Shown here: positions 1 through 7,285 of the stretch, piece by piece
Position numbering within the stretch: position 1 is the stretch's first letter
Layout: each line of letters begins with the position of its first letter
Origin: Chloroflexi bacterium RBG_19FT_COMBO_55_16
GTDB lineage: Bacteria; Chloroflexota; Anaerolineae; Anaerolineales; UBA4823
DNA length: 20,688 nucleotides
Direction of reading: 5' to 3'
Assembly: GCA_001795335.1 (NCBI GenBank)
Contig: MGOK01000090.1
Coordinates: forward strand, 1,390-22,077
Program-made: the position numbers and the translations under genes
The notes under the pieces: generated by a model
The model's database searches: none
Seen by the model: the letters and a program-made list of their open reading frames with translations, nothing else
Told to the model about the DNA's origin: nothing

Positions 1-2
1 AC

Positions 3-740
3 CGCACGGTGGACGGAAGGCAAGCGGTGATCTTTGAAAACCTGGTGCTGGTCGTTGATCGAAAGCAACCAGGGGGAGCGTCCCTGCTGCCAATTGTGGA
101 AATGACTGGATTCCAGCAACAACCGCTCGTGGAGCCACAAAAAAATCCGCTGATGACCTTTTACCCAATAGAGAATGGCTTAGGTCACAATGTACCAATT
201 TACATCGAAGGATTCTTGAAACAGTTCGGGGGAGTGGATATCACCGGCTTCCCGATCAGCGAAGTCCTAGCAATCGCCCCTGGGGTGTACCAGCAATGTT
301 TTACCAACCTCTGCGTGGAAATTAACCTCAATTTACCAGAAGGCGAGCAGCTCAAGATATCTCCATTGGGCCGGAAGTACAAAGAGATGGTATTTGATCA
401 GGCGCAGAGTTTCGTTGCAAGCCAATCGCTCGTTTATGTCGATCTGAAAATTTGGGAGGCAGCCTCTTATATTTCGGCGAAGGAATCGCAGGTGGTCCAT
501 GTGGCGATTTTCGAAAATGGCGTGCCGTTGAGGAACCGGGAACCGGTGTTGCTGCTGACATTGCCGGACGGGAGCCTGCTAAACATGGTTTTCCCACCAA
601 CCGGGGCAGATGGTCGGACTTCGTTGGAGATACCTCCCATCCCGGCATCTAATCAAACCTTGATCGCCTACAGAGTGTGCCTCTACGGCCTGAATGGGGA
701 GATTAAATATCTGGACGATCATTGGCAGATCTGGGATTGA
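3..740 (+). CDS. Secreted LGFP-like module protein, 5'-truncated by window edge (paralogue A)
   Basis: The frame is open back to the first base, so the N-terminus lies outside the window; the GTG at 9 is internal. The visible 245 residues match the C-terminal half of the next gene almost end to end. They contain a VIFENLVLVVD strand, a linker, one LGFP-like module (about residues 62-125, with FGG, GFPISEV, QCFTNLC and ISPLG), then a beta-rich C-terminal domain ending in QIWD. The function is not recognised. The module resembles short repeats found in exported cell-surface proteins, so a surface or periplasmic role is inferred. Compared with its neighbour it lacks a block of about 73 residues between the VVD strand and the LPIV strand. 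The stop is TGA at 738-740, immediately followed by a promoter for the paralogue. Reading frame is certain; function is unknown. Confidence 0.85.
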   Translation, partial: RTVDGRQAVIFENLVLVVDRKQPGGASLLPIVEMTGFQQQPLVEPQKNPLMTFYPIENGLGHNVPIYIEGFLKQFGGVDITGFPISEVLAIAPGVYQQCFTNLCVEINLNLPEGEQLKISPLGRKYKEMVFDQAQSFVASQSLVYVDLKIWEAASYISAKESQVVHVAIFENGVPLRNREPVLLLTLPDGSLLNMVFPPTGADGRTSLEIPPIPASNQTLIAYRVCLYGLNGEIKYLDDHWQIWD

Positions 741-744
741 TCCG

Positions 745-773
745 TTAACAATTACACAACTTAAGGTTATAAT
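745..773 (+). promoter_or_regulatory. Sigma70-type promoter for paralogue B
   Basis: TTAACA (745-750) and a perfect TATAAT (768-773) are separated by exactly 17 bp. The site begins five bases after the stop codon of the upstream paralogue, so the second gene can be transcribed on its own. The predicted start near 780 leaves a leader of about 200 nt before the chosen ATG at 988. Confidence 0.7.
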
Positions 774-783
774 ACAAAACGCC

Positions 784-827
784 CCCATATATAAGCTTCG
801 GCCTGACCCTGACTGCCATATATAGGG
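784..827 (+). other. Possible leader hairpin in the 5'UTR of paralogue B
   Basis: CCC (784-786) plus TATATA (788-793) can pair with TATATAGGG (819-827), leaving one bulged A and a 25-nt loop. The loop contains a further short GGC/GCC pairing. It lies a few bases after the predicted transcription start. No T-tract follows, so it is not a classic terminator. It could stabilise the leader or regulate translation; it could also be chance. Apart from this, the 741-987 gap shows only the promoter. Confidence 0.3.
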
Positions 828-987
828 TATAGCAGCCCTTGGTTCAGGAGAGCTGTTGCCAGCCAAATAAGGGAGGCCAAGTAAAGCTTTGGTAGTCCTT
901 ATCTTGGTTTGTGGACCGAGCGATGTGTAGGCAATTTCTTGTCAGTTAACTAAAACAGATCATATCCACGTGTATTGTGATAAGAGC

Positions 988-2661
988 ATGCCGAAGTCAA
1001 CTCCATTCATTACTCTAATCCTCTTATCTGTAATCACTACTGCCTGTAATCTTCCCACCCGGCAAAAAACAGCTTCTCAAGTAACCCAACCTCCTGGTAA
1101 CCGCCTGGTCGAAGCTTACCCAGTCGACACACTTTTTAGTGAATTTTACGCCTTCTTCGGAGGAGAGGGAACTCTGGGACCGACCATTTCCCCATTAATT
1201 GAATCTGGCAATTTAAAAATACAATATGCTGAAGCGGGAATGATGGTTTACGACCCTCTGACAACGGGTAGCAAGCGATTCCAGCTGGCTCCCCTGGGAA
1301 TTATGCTGGGAGTGGCCGAGCCGCCCGTTCCCGATCCAGGGAAACCCGAGGTACGTTACTTAAACGGGCATGTGATCTACGCACCGTTTGAACCGATGTA
1401 CGAACGATTGGGCGGGGCACGCTTTGTGGGTAGGCCTTTGACTGAAGTACACCACAATCCCGAGAAAAGGCGCATCGAACAGTACTTCGAGAACCTTGGT
1501 TTTTACCAGCTTGAGGACGACCAAGCTGGTAAGGTTTATCTGCTTGCCTATGGGGCTTTTGTATGCGACCGACAATGCCGCTACCAACCCCCGTCAGCCA
1601 GTATTCCAAGCCAAACCCCTTATCTGCCAGAACCATTTGCTTCAACAACGGCGCAGATGGGATTTGATTTCGTTGGCCTGACCCTCACCCAGCCGTACCT
1701 GGCTGAAGATGGGAAAATGGAGGTCATCTTCCAAAATGTAGTGATGGTATTGGACACCGCGGGGTCGGTGGAGAAGCGTGCAATCGAATTTTCCTTCCGT
1801 ATATGGTTGCCCGAGGTGATCTTACTAAGCGATATGAGTTTACCTGGCGAGGAACTGAAGCTTTCTGAGCGGACATGGTTGCCTTTGATTGTGACAATCC
1901 GGCCAGGCGACCGTAAGCCAGTTTTGATGCGGGTGATTCCGCAGGTTTGGTTACCTTTGGTGATGAAGAGCGGCGTATTGAGCTTGGATACAGCCTCTTT
2001 ACGCCCTATCGTCACTCTGGTCGGGATTCAAGCGCAACCACCTGTCGACCGCCGGAATGATCCGCTGATGGTCTTTTACAAGGTAGAAGGGGACAAAGGT
2101 TACAATGTACCGGTTTATTTCGATGCGTATTTGCGGCAATTTGGTGGGTTGGAATTGGTAGGAAGACCGATCACCGAGGTTTTTCCATTGGAAGATGGCG
2201 TATTCCGGCAGTGTTTCACCAATTTGTGCCTGGATTTCAATGTCAATGCCCCTGATTCCGAGAAATTAAAGATCGCCCCTCTGGGTCTTGAGTATAAAGA
2301 ACGCTATTATCAAGCAACGAGCACGCTGCCCAGGACCAAAACCTTAAACAACCTGCGCATCGAGGTGTGGGAAAGTAAGCCATATGTTGCCCCAGATGCC
2401 GGTCAAGAGATCCGCGTCGTTGTTTACAAAGAGGATGTCCCCCTTAAAAACCAGAAACCGGTGTTAACGGTGACAATGCCCGATAACCGGCGACAAGTGT
2501 TGGTCATGGAACCAACGGATGAACGCGGGGAGACGTCACTAGAATTGCCGTCTATCGCTGCTCAAAATGGGACCTTGATAATATACGAGGTGTGCCTGGA
2601 GGGAACCGGTGGCGAACCTTTGTGTGTGGGGGATCAATATCTGATCTGGGGAAATCCGTAG
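988..2661 (+). CDS. Probable lipoprotein with three LGFP-like modules and WLP repeats (paralogue B)
   Basis: 557 residues. I chose ATG 988 over GTG 970 because it gives a compact signal sequence (MPKS, hydrophobic stretch, TTAC). Cys20 could be a lipidation site, but T at -3 makes the lipobox imperfect. Three copies of one module follow: about residues 50-109, 132-194 and 374-437. They share FxxxYxxFGG, GxPIxEV and LAPLG-type signatures, the last two in divergent form in module 2. Between modules 2 and 3 lies a beta-strand region with three WLP repeats at an exact 24-residue period (271-342). The C-terminal roughly 110 residues match the upstream paralogue closely. No catalytic motif is evident. 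Inferred to sit on the outer face of the membrane and bind a ligand or cell-wall polymer. No clear Shine-Dalgarno precedes the start. It is convergent with the GT-C gene downstream. Confidence 0.85.
   Translation: MPKSTPFITLILLSVITTACNLPTRQKTASQVTQPPGNRLVEAYPVDTLFSEFYAFFGGEGTLGPTISPLIESGNLKIQYAEAGMMVYDPLTTGSKRFQLAPLGIMLGVAEPPVPDPGKPEVRYLNGHVIYAPFEPMYERLGGARFVGRPLTEVHHNPEKRRIEQYFENLGFYQLEDDQAGKVYLLAYGAFVCDRQCRYQPPSASIPSQTPYLPEPFASTTAQMGFDFVGLTLTQPYLAEDGKMEVIFQNVVMVLDTAGSVEKRAIEFSFRIWLPEVILLSDMSLPGEELKLSERTWLPLIVTIRPGDRKPVLMRVIPQVWLPLVMKSGVLSLDTASLRPIVTLVGIQAQPPVDRRNDPLMVFYKVEGDKGYNVPVYFDAYLRQFGGLELVGRPITEVFPLEDGVFRQCFTNLCLDFNVNAPDSEKLKIAPLGLEYKERYYQATSTLPRTKTLNNLRIEVWESKPYVAPDAGQEIRVVVYKEDVPLKNQKPVLTVTMPDNRRQVLVMEPTDERGETSLELPSIAAQNGTLIIYEVCLEGTGGEPLCVGDQYLIWGNP
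1798..2013 (+). repeat. Three 72-bp tandem units encoding 24-residue WLP repeats
   Basis: Units run 1798-1869, 1870-1941 and 1942-2013. Each begins with two residues and then WLP (RIWLPEV, RTWLPLI, QVWLPLV), with the TGG codons at 1804, 1876 and 1948, exactly 72 bp apart. At DNA level the first 19 bases of units 2 and 3 from TGG match at 15 positions; the rest of each unit has diverged. The upstream paralogue lacks this block. Confidence 0.65.
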
Positions 2662-2810
2662 GATCAGCAAAAATACATAAACTGGAATCGATGCTTCCTC
2701 GAGTTCATCGTAATAAGCGGGGACCGGCTCAAGCCCCATATCCTGTAGATCGCCCCGGTTAGATTGCGGAACGGTGGCTCAATCTCAGTCTGGGAAGGTT
2801 AATCATGCAG

Positions 2811-4859
2811 TCATTTAGCCACGGAGCAATTCATTTCTATTTTTATTTTATCGAGGCGAGTCAGGAACTCCTCTGGAAGGGTGTCATTGGCGACGATTTG
2901 GTTCCAAAGTTGGCAGAGGCGTGGACCATATTCTGGATCCAACGCGAATGCAGTATAGGTCCGCTCGAAAGCAGCAGTCCATTTTCCGGTGTGAGCCTCA
3001 GCCTCAATGAAGGGCAGCATTTCATGGGGGTTATTGGGTAAATAACCGTTGGCCTGGGCTTGTTCCCAAAGGGACATAACTCTGAGCCAATCCTTAAACT
3101 GGCGTGCCAAGTCTGCTTTTTGATAGTAATAACACCAGGTGTGCTCAGGTTCCGGTCCAAAGAATTCAACGGGTGGGTAATTTGCATAAAGTGGAGTAGG
3201 TTCAATCCGGCTAAGGTTTGAAACCGGGAGGATACTGCGCAGGCGGGTGGGCAGAATTGGATTCTCGACATCCTCGGATGAAAGCACCCACAGGCAGCGT
3301 CCCACCGGATCGGTATAATAGATAGCCAGAGTTTCCAGGCTTGAACCGGTAAAGGTATAGTGCCGAAATGTCTCCTCTAAGGGTTTGCCTTGTAAGAAGT
3401 TCGGGATCGCTTTCTGGTTAACGTCCTGTTCAAGCTCGAGGAACCAATAATCCAGATTAGGGGATTCAGATGAAAGTGGGTAAACCAGGTTGAGAGCCAT
3501 CGAGGTGGAAATGCGACCAACATAGATAAATAATTCATCGTTGGAGAGGATAGCTGTGCGGGGCTGGATGTGCGGGGCACGCCAGTAAAGTTGCCAGTAG
3601 AAATTGTTCTGCTCTAAAGTGGAGCGATAGTAGGAGGTTGCTGTACGCAGGTGAAAACCGACAGAGGAGCCGATCAACACACCGATTAAGATGATCTTCG
3701 GCAGGCGGCGTGGGGTGAGCCATTCCAAAAAGAGCACAACCAGGATACTAAGCCCAAACATGGCCGCCAACGCGAAGCGACTGCCATATAGACCATACAG
3801 CGCTTGCCGGTCGGTGAGCCAGACAGGAAGTGGACCGAGAAGCGCTGCCAATAAACCAATGACCAGGGCTTGCCTCATCCAGCCTTTATCTTGGGAGGTA
3901 ACTTGGTCCTGAACTGGTTCGAGACGGCGCAGAAAGATGATGGTCAGGCCAGCGGCGAGAAATCCAACTAGGAGAGTAAACAATCTTGCTCGGTCGACCT
4001 GGTTGAACTGAGATGGTTCCATGGTTGCATACCAGGACCCGATCAGGTTATTGATCAGATCCTGGGCAGAAAGTTGAAACAGGCGGGATAATGTACTGAA
4101 CGGTTGAGAAATCAAGGCATAGATCATGGTAGGCTGGTTAGGATCTTCCGCCAAGCTGGTCGTAAACTTTAAACGCCAGATAATCACGCTGATCAGCGCA
4201 ATCAGGTATGGAGACCAATGTAAAAGGGTAGAAAGCAATTTGCGGCGGTTGCTGGTTGTTCTTTCAGCAAGCAGGAACCAGAGAATCGCCGGGCGGAGCA
4301 GCTCCAGACCAATAAAATATTCCATGGTGAGCATTTCCAGGGTGGAGGCGAATACAGCCAGAAGTGTCAAGGGCCAGAACCAGCGCGGGTGGCGGATGGC
4401 GTTGATCATCGCCGCGATTGAGAGAAAGTATAGGGCGTAGCAAATCCAGTGCTGACTAAAAGCCACCGCCACGGGTTGCTGGCTAAATGCCGGGTAAATG
4501 GCGAAAAGGAACGCCATCCAGGTGACTTCCCGAATGTGCTTTCGCCACAGGCCACGCAACGTCGACCACATCCCCAAGATAGTGAGCCACCGAACCATTA
4601 AGGTGAAAATATGCCATACGACCGGTCGGGTTCCCAGCAGCGGGGCGGTGACGATAAAAGTCCAGGCCGAGAACGGTCGTTCGCTGCGATAGAAATCCCA
4701 GAATTCATTGACTCCGAATAGGCGGATGGTCATGATTGCTGGCCAATCATCCCAATATAGACCCAAGAATGGAATGAGCAGGCCAAAACTGAGCAGGCAG
4801 AGCAATAATATGGCTAAGGGGACTGTGCGGGAGGTAAAGTGAATTTTAAGCTGAGCCAT
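2811..4859 (-). CDS. GT-C type polytopic membrane protein (putative glycosyltransferase)
   Basis: 682 residues. It opens with a membrane helix (about 13-34) followed by YWDDWP, with Asp37-Asp38 at the start of the first extracytoplasmic loop and an ERP about 23 residues later. Acidic residues in this position are the hallmark of GT-C glycosyltransferases, which use lipid-linked sugars on the outer face of the membrane. Around ten or more further hydrophobic helices run to about residue 405. A soluble C-terminal region of roughly 270 residues follows; its last 100 residues look helical and TPR-like. Substrate is unknown. No Shine-Dalgarno is visible before ATG 4859. It stands alone on its strand, diverges from the LuxR-Kelch gene, and its start is about 55 bp from paired TGACGCGTG sites. 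It could instead be a non-catalytic GT-C fold protein. Confidence 0.8.
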   Translation of the reverse strand: MAQLKIHFTSRTVPLAILLLCLLSFGLLIPFLGLYWDDWPAIMTIRLFGVNEFWDFYRSERPFSAWTFIVTAPLLGTRPVVWHIFTLMVRWLTILGMWSTLRGLWRKHIREVTWMAFLFAIYPAFSQQPVAVAFSQHWICYALYFLSIAAMINAIRHPRWFWPLTLLAVFASTLEMLTMEYFIGLELLRPAILWFLLAERTTSNRRKLLSTLLHWSPYLIALISVIIWRLKFTTSLAEDPNQPTMIYALISQPFSTLSRLFQLSAQDLINNLIGSWYATMEPSQFNQVDRARLFTLLVGFLAAGLTIIFLRRLEPVQDQVTSQDKGWMRQALVIGLLAALLGPLPVWLTDRQALYGLYGSRFALAAMFGLSILVVLFLEWLTPRRLPKIILIGVLIGSSVGFHLRTATSYYRSTLEQNNFYWQLYWRAPHIQPRTAILSNDELFIYVGRISTSMALNLVYPLSSESPNLDYWFLELEQDVNQKAIPNFLQGKPLEETFRHYTFTGSSLETLAIYYTDPVGRCLWVLSSEDVENPILPTRLRSILPVSNLSRIEPTPLYANYPPVEFFGPEPEHTWCYYYQKADLARQFKDWLRVMSLWEQAQANGYLPNNPHEMLPFIEAEAHTGKWTAAFERTYTAFALDPEYGPRLCQLWNQIVANDTLPEEFLTRLDKIKIEMNCSVAK

Positions 4860-4913
4860 TTTGTTATTTTAATAAGCTTCCTACGTCCAGTTTGAATCTG
4901 CGGAGGGATCGTC

Positions 4914-4983
4914 TGACGCGTGTGACGCGTGAATCAGCCAATTCAAATCCTATCCTACCATAAATCGAATTTTTGTTACGCGT
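4914..4983. promoter_or_regulatory. Cluster of three ACGCGT palindromes, candidate operator
   Basis: TGACGCGTG occurs twice in direct tandem (4914-4922, 4923-4931). A third ACGCGT core lies at 4978-4983 within GTTACGCGTCGTTACA. Three copies of one 6-bp palindrome in 70 bp, located between divergent genes one of which encodes an HTH protein, suggest a protein-binding region. The binding protein is unknown. Confidence 0.4.
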
Positions 4984-5136
4984 CGTTACAGCATTATGAT
5001 CCCCCAAAAGGCGTGTCACATAAGATAGAAAATGGTCGGTTCTATGCGTGAAAATCGAGTCGCATGTTCTATATTCTGTTGGAGCGCTAGGCAGCTACCT
5101 CCATGGACGCCCTATTATTAGATCGTTTAATCTCGG

Positions 5137-5145
5137 TGTTATAAT
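5137..5145 (+). promoter_or_regulatory. Extended -10 promoter for the LuxR-Kelch gene
   Basis: TGTTATAAT is a perfect TGn-TATAAT extended -10 element. No good -35 is found 17 bp upstream, which is usual for this promoter class. The predicted start near 5152 leaves a leader of about 38 nt before ATG 5190. Confidence 0.6.
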
Positions 5146-5189
5146 CCTGGAAAGTTCCTGTTATCAAACCTTCCTAACCACCTCCTATT

Positions 5190-6518
5190 ATGCCCGATGT
5201 TAACGATTTGAGTGATCGCGAGAGAGAAATCCTGTTTCTGGTTGCGACAGGGGTGAGCAATAAAGAAATCGCGTCATCTCTTTATATCAGCACTAACACT
5301 GTCAAAGTGCACCTGCGCAATATTTTTGCCAAGATTGGCGTCACGACCCGCACCGAGGCGGCAATGTATGTGGTCAGTGCTGGATTGGTGGGACCAGGCA
5401 TAAATGCCAGGAGTGGGCAGTTGGATGGTGTATCAGGCCTGGCGACCACTGAAGGGGCGATCGCTGTTCCCTCAGGAAATGCTCCCCAAAGCATCCGATC
5501 GCGTTGGTTGACCGGCGGGGTGGTTGTAGCCCTGATCGTACTCAGCTTAGTCGCCTTATTTGGCTGGCGCACGGCGCGATCTTTGACCCGGGTTTCGGCG
5601 AGCCCGTCTCCTACGGTGATTCCACCTCGCTGGGAGGAACTTGCCCCTCTACGCATGGCCCGGAACGGGTTGGCGGTCGCGGTTTATGGAAACCAGATTT
5701 ACGCCATTGGTGGAGAGACTTCCCAGGGGGTGACTGGCGTACTTGAGCGATATGATCCAGAGACTGATCGTTGGAGTTCTCTTTCACCCATACCAGTCCC
5801 AGTAGCGGATGTGAACGCAGTTGTGATTGGGGGGAAAATTTATACCCCAGGCGGGCGACTCGCCAGTGGGGAAGTTACGAATCTCATGGAGATTTATGAT
5901 CCTCTTCAGGACAACTGGGAAAAAGGCAGCCCGCTCCCTGTGGCATTGAGCGCGTATGCACTGACGGCCTTCGAAGGCAAGCTTTATCTTTTCGGGGGGT
6001 GGGACGGGGAAAAGATCGTTCCTACTGTTTACGAATACAATCCAGAAGGAGACACATGGACCGCGCGCACGTCCATGCCGACCGCGCGAGCCTTCGCTGG
6101 CGCTGCGCCGGCTGGTGGTAATATTTTTGTGGTGGGGGGATACGATGGGCAGCGCGCCCTGGCAGTCAACGAAATATATCTACCTGAGCGAGATGATGGA
6201 AAGCAAGTCGCCTGGACTCAAGGTGAGCCGCTCCCCGAGGGTAGATATGCAATGGGTGTGGCCAGCGTTGCTGACATCTTACACGTAATCGGTGGTGTGG
6301 GGAATAATAATGCGGCATTGCAGTCCCTGGAGTTTCCGCCACAAACCGGGATTTGGCAAGCGTTTGAAAGCCCTCATCCACAACCCTGGTCTCACCTGGG
6401 ATTGGCAGCCTTTGGGACGCGCCTTTTCATCGTTGGGGGTGATCTGAACGCCGCCCCGACCGCCAAGAACCTGGCTTACCAGGCGATTTACATTATCACC
6501 TTGCCGGTAGTGAGATAG
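5190..6518 (+). CDS. Transmembrane LuxR-type HTH protein with extracytoplasmic six-bladed Kelch propeller
   Basis: 442 residues. Residues 6-62 are a complete GerE/LuxR HTH (LSDREREIL, GVSNKEIA, STNTVKVHLRNIFAKIG). A linker with SIRSR leads into one membrane helix (about 108-126). A short proline-rich spacer and about 290 residues of Kelch repeats follow. Six blades are marked by six GG doublets (AIGG, TPGG, LFGG, VVGG, VIGG, IVGG), with typical downstream Y/D-P and W positions. The basic residues before the helix place the HTH inside and the propeller outside. This predicts a one-component regulator whose outer domain senses a ligand or partner without phosphorelay. The HTH begins almost at the start codon and there is no receiver domain. 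The sequence before ATG lacks a Shine-Dalgarno. The tail IITLPVVR recalls LPxV tails of other secreted proteins. The domain calls are secure; ligand and targets are unknown. Confidence 0.92.
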   Translation: MPDVNDLSDREREILFLVATGVSNKEIASSLYISTNTVKVHLRNIFAKIGVTTRTEAAMYVVSAGLVGPGINARSGQLDGVSGLATTEGAIAVPSGNAPQSIRSRWLTGGVVVALIVLSLVALFGWRTARSLTRVSASPSPTVIPPRWEELAPLRMARNGLAVAVYGNQIYAIGGETSQGVTGVLERYDPETDRWSSLSPIPVPVADVNAVVIGGKIYTPGGRLASGEVTNLMEIYDPLQDNWEKGSPLPVALSAYALTAFEGKLYLFGGWDGEKIVPTVYEYNPEGDTWTARTSMPTARAFAGAAPAGGNIFVVGGYDGQRALAVNEIYLPERDDGKQVAWTQGEPLPEGRYAMGVASVADILHVIGGVGNNNAALQSLEFPPQTGIWQAFESPHPQPWSHLGLAAFGTRLFIVGGDLNAAPTAKNLAYQAIYIITLPVVR

Positions 6519-6574
6519 GCATAAGGTCTTTAACGCGCCCAGGACAGCAGAAAGAGCGACCATAGAAACAAGTT

Positions 6575-7168
6575 CTAGGGTAATGTGATCGTCCCTAGAT
6601 CGGTCACTTCTCCAGCTTTGACCTCAATCAACCGGTAATCCTCCGTCCCCTCATCCTGAATTACCGTACTTGTCACCGGATTCCAAATCACCAGGGCGTA
6701 AATACCTGGAGTGATGTCAGTGAACAAGAATCGCCCGGTTTGATCCTGGACAGCCAGGGGGTCGGTGCTATCGGAGAAAGCGACGATGGGAGGCAGGTCT
6801 CCTTCATCTGGTTTGATCGTCCTGGCTAAGTAGAGCGCACCCAGGACAGGCTGGTTATCCGGTCCAGAGACCAGCTGCCCAACGACAATACCGGTGTCTT
6901 TGCCAGGTTCAGGGATAACCAATGACTCGGGCAGTTGAATCGGTACAGGAGTGATTTCCGGAGCCGGATAACTTTCATCATACGCGTTACTAACAGGTGT
7001 GAAAACAATTGGTACAGGATAAGGATAGCCTTCGACTCCAGGAAGAACCTCAGCTGAAGTAGGGGATGGCGCGGGTGGTGGTTTTGGGTCTGTATTGCTC
7101 TGACATCCGGCGGCGAAGAGAGTCGATACAATTACGAGGAAGAAGATTATCTTATTGCTTGGTGCCAT
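6575..7168 (-). CDS. Small lipoprotein with carboxypeptidase-regulatory-like domain
   Basis: 197 residues. The N-terminus MAPSNK, a hydrophobic stretch and LFAAGC give a lipoprotein signal with Cys22 as the likely lipidated residue. A proline- and threonine-rich linker follows (to about residue 75). Residues about 92-197 form a beta-sandwich of the CarboxypepD_reg type: GIVVGQLV, then LGALYLAR, DQTGRFLFTDITPGIYALVIW and a closing LGTITLP strand. Such domains are non-catalytic modules of surface proteins. A GGGAG ribosome binding site stands a few bases before ATG 7168, and a TATAAA at 7187-7192 may be the -10 of a weak promoter. It lies downstream of the secreted repeat gene but beyond a strong hairpin, so it may be only partly co-transcribed. 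It is convergent with the Kelch gene with 56 bp between stops. Partner unknown. Confidence 0.85.
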   Translation of the reverse strand: MAPSNKIIFFLVIVSTLFAAGCQSNTDPKPPPAPSPTSAEVLPGVEGYPYPVPIVFTPVSNAYDESYPAPEITPVPIQLPESLVIPEPGKDTGIVVGQLVSGPDNQPVLGALYLARTIKPDEGDLPPIVAFSDSTDPLAVQDQTGRFLFTDITPGIYALVIWNPVTSTVIQDEGTEDYRLIEVKAGEVTDLGTITLP

Positions 7169-7225
7169 TAGTATCTCCCAACAGGATTTATAGGCAGGCG
7201 ATAGCGATCATTTATGATTAGATGT

Positions 7226-7261
7226 GCGAAACCGCCCGGCAAAGAGCCGAGGCGGCTTCGC
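7226..7261 (-). terminator. Hairpin terminator after the four-repeat secreted protein gene
   Basis: In the minus-strand transcript GCGAAGCCGCC pairs with GGCGGUUUCGC over 11 positions, including one G-U. An inner 4-bp CGGC/GCCG stem with a 5-nt loop continues it past one bulged base. On the plus strand the same site would have an A-C mismatch, which favours minus-strand function. It begins about 24 nt after the stop codon. No long U-tract follows, so it may act as a processing or stability stem. Confidence 0.6.
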
Positions 7262-7285
7262 TGAAAGTCGAGAGATAGAACGATC

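Larger units (their letters stand above)
4860..5189. other. Divergent intergenic region (330 bp)
   Basis: It separates the GT-C gene (left) from the LuxR-Kelch gene (right). It holds the tandem TGACGCGTG pair and a third ACGCGT site near the left end, and an extended -10 promoter near the right end. No small gene or RNA with convincing signals is visible. I could not find a convincing promoter for the GT-C gene. Confidence 0.6.

Noticed and set aside
939..967. TTGTCA as a -35 element close to the start of paralogue B
   Set aside because: No acceptable -10 lies 16-18 bp downstream, and the promoter at 745-773 is far better.
970..987. GTG 970 as the start of paralogue B
   Set aside because: It puts MYCDKS in front of an already complete signal sequence and has no ribosome binding site; ATG 988 fits better.
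2719..2737. GGGG/CCCC hairpin between convergent genes as a terminator
   Set aside because: Only four pairs with an 11-nt loop and no T-tract in either direction; too weak to call.
5180..5186. ACCTCCT just before the Kelch gene start
   Set aside because: It is the anti-Shine-Dalgarno sequence, so it cannot serve as a ribosome binding site on this strand. On the complement no gene starts after it.
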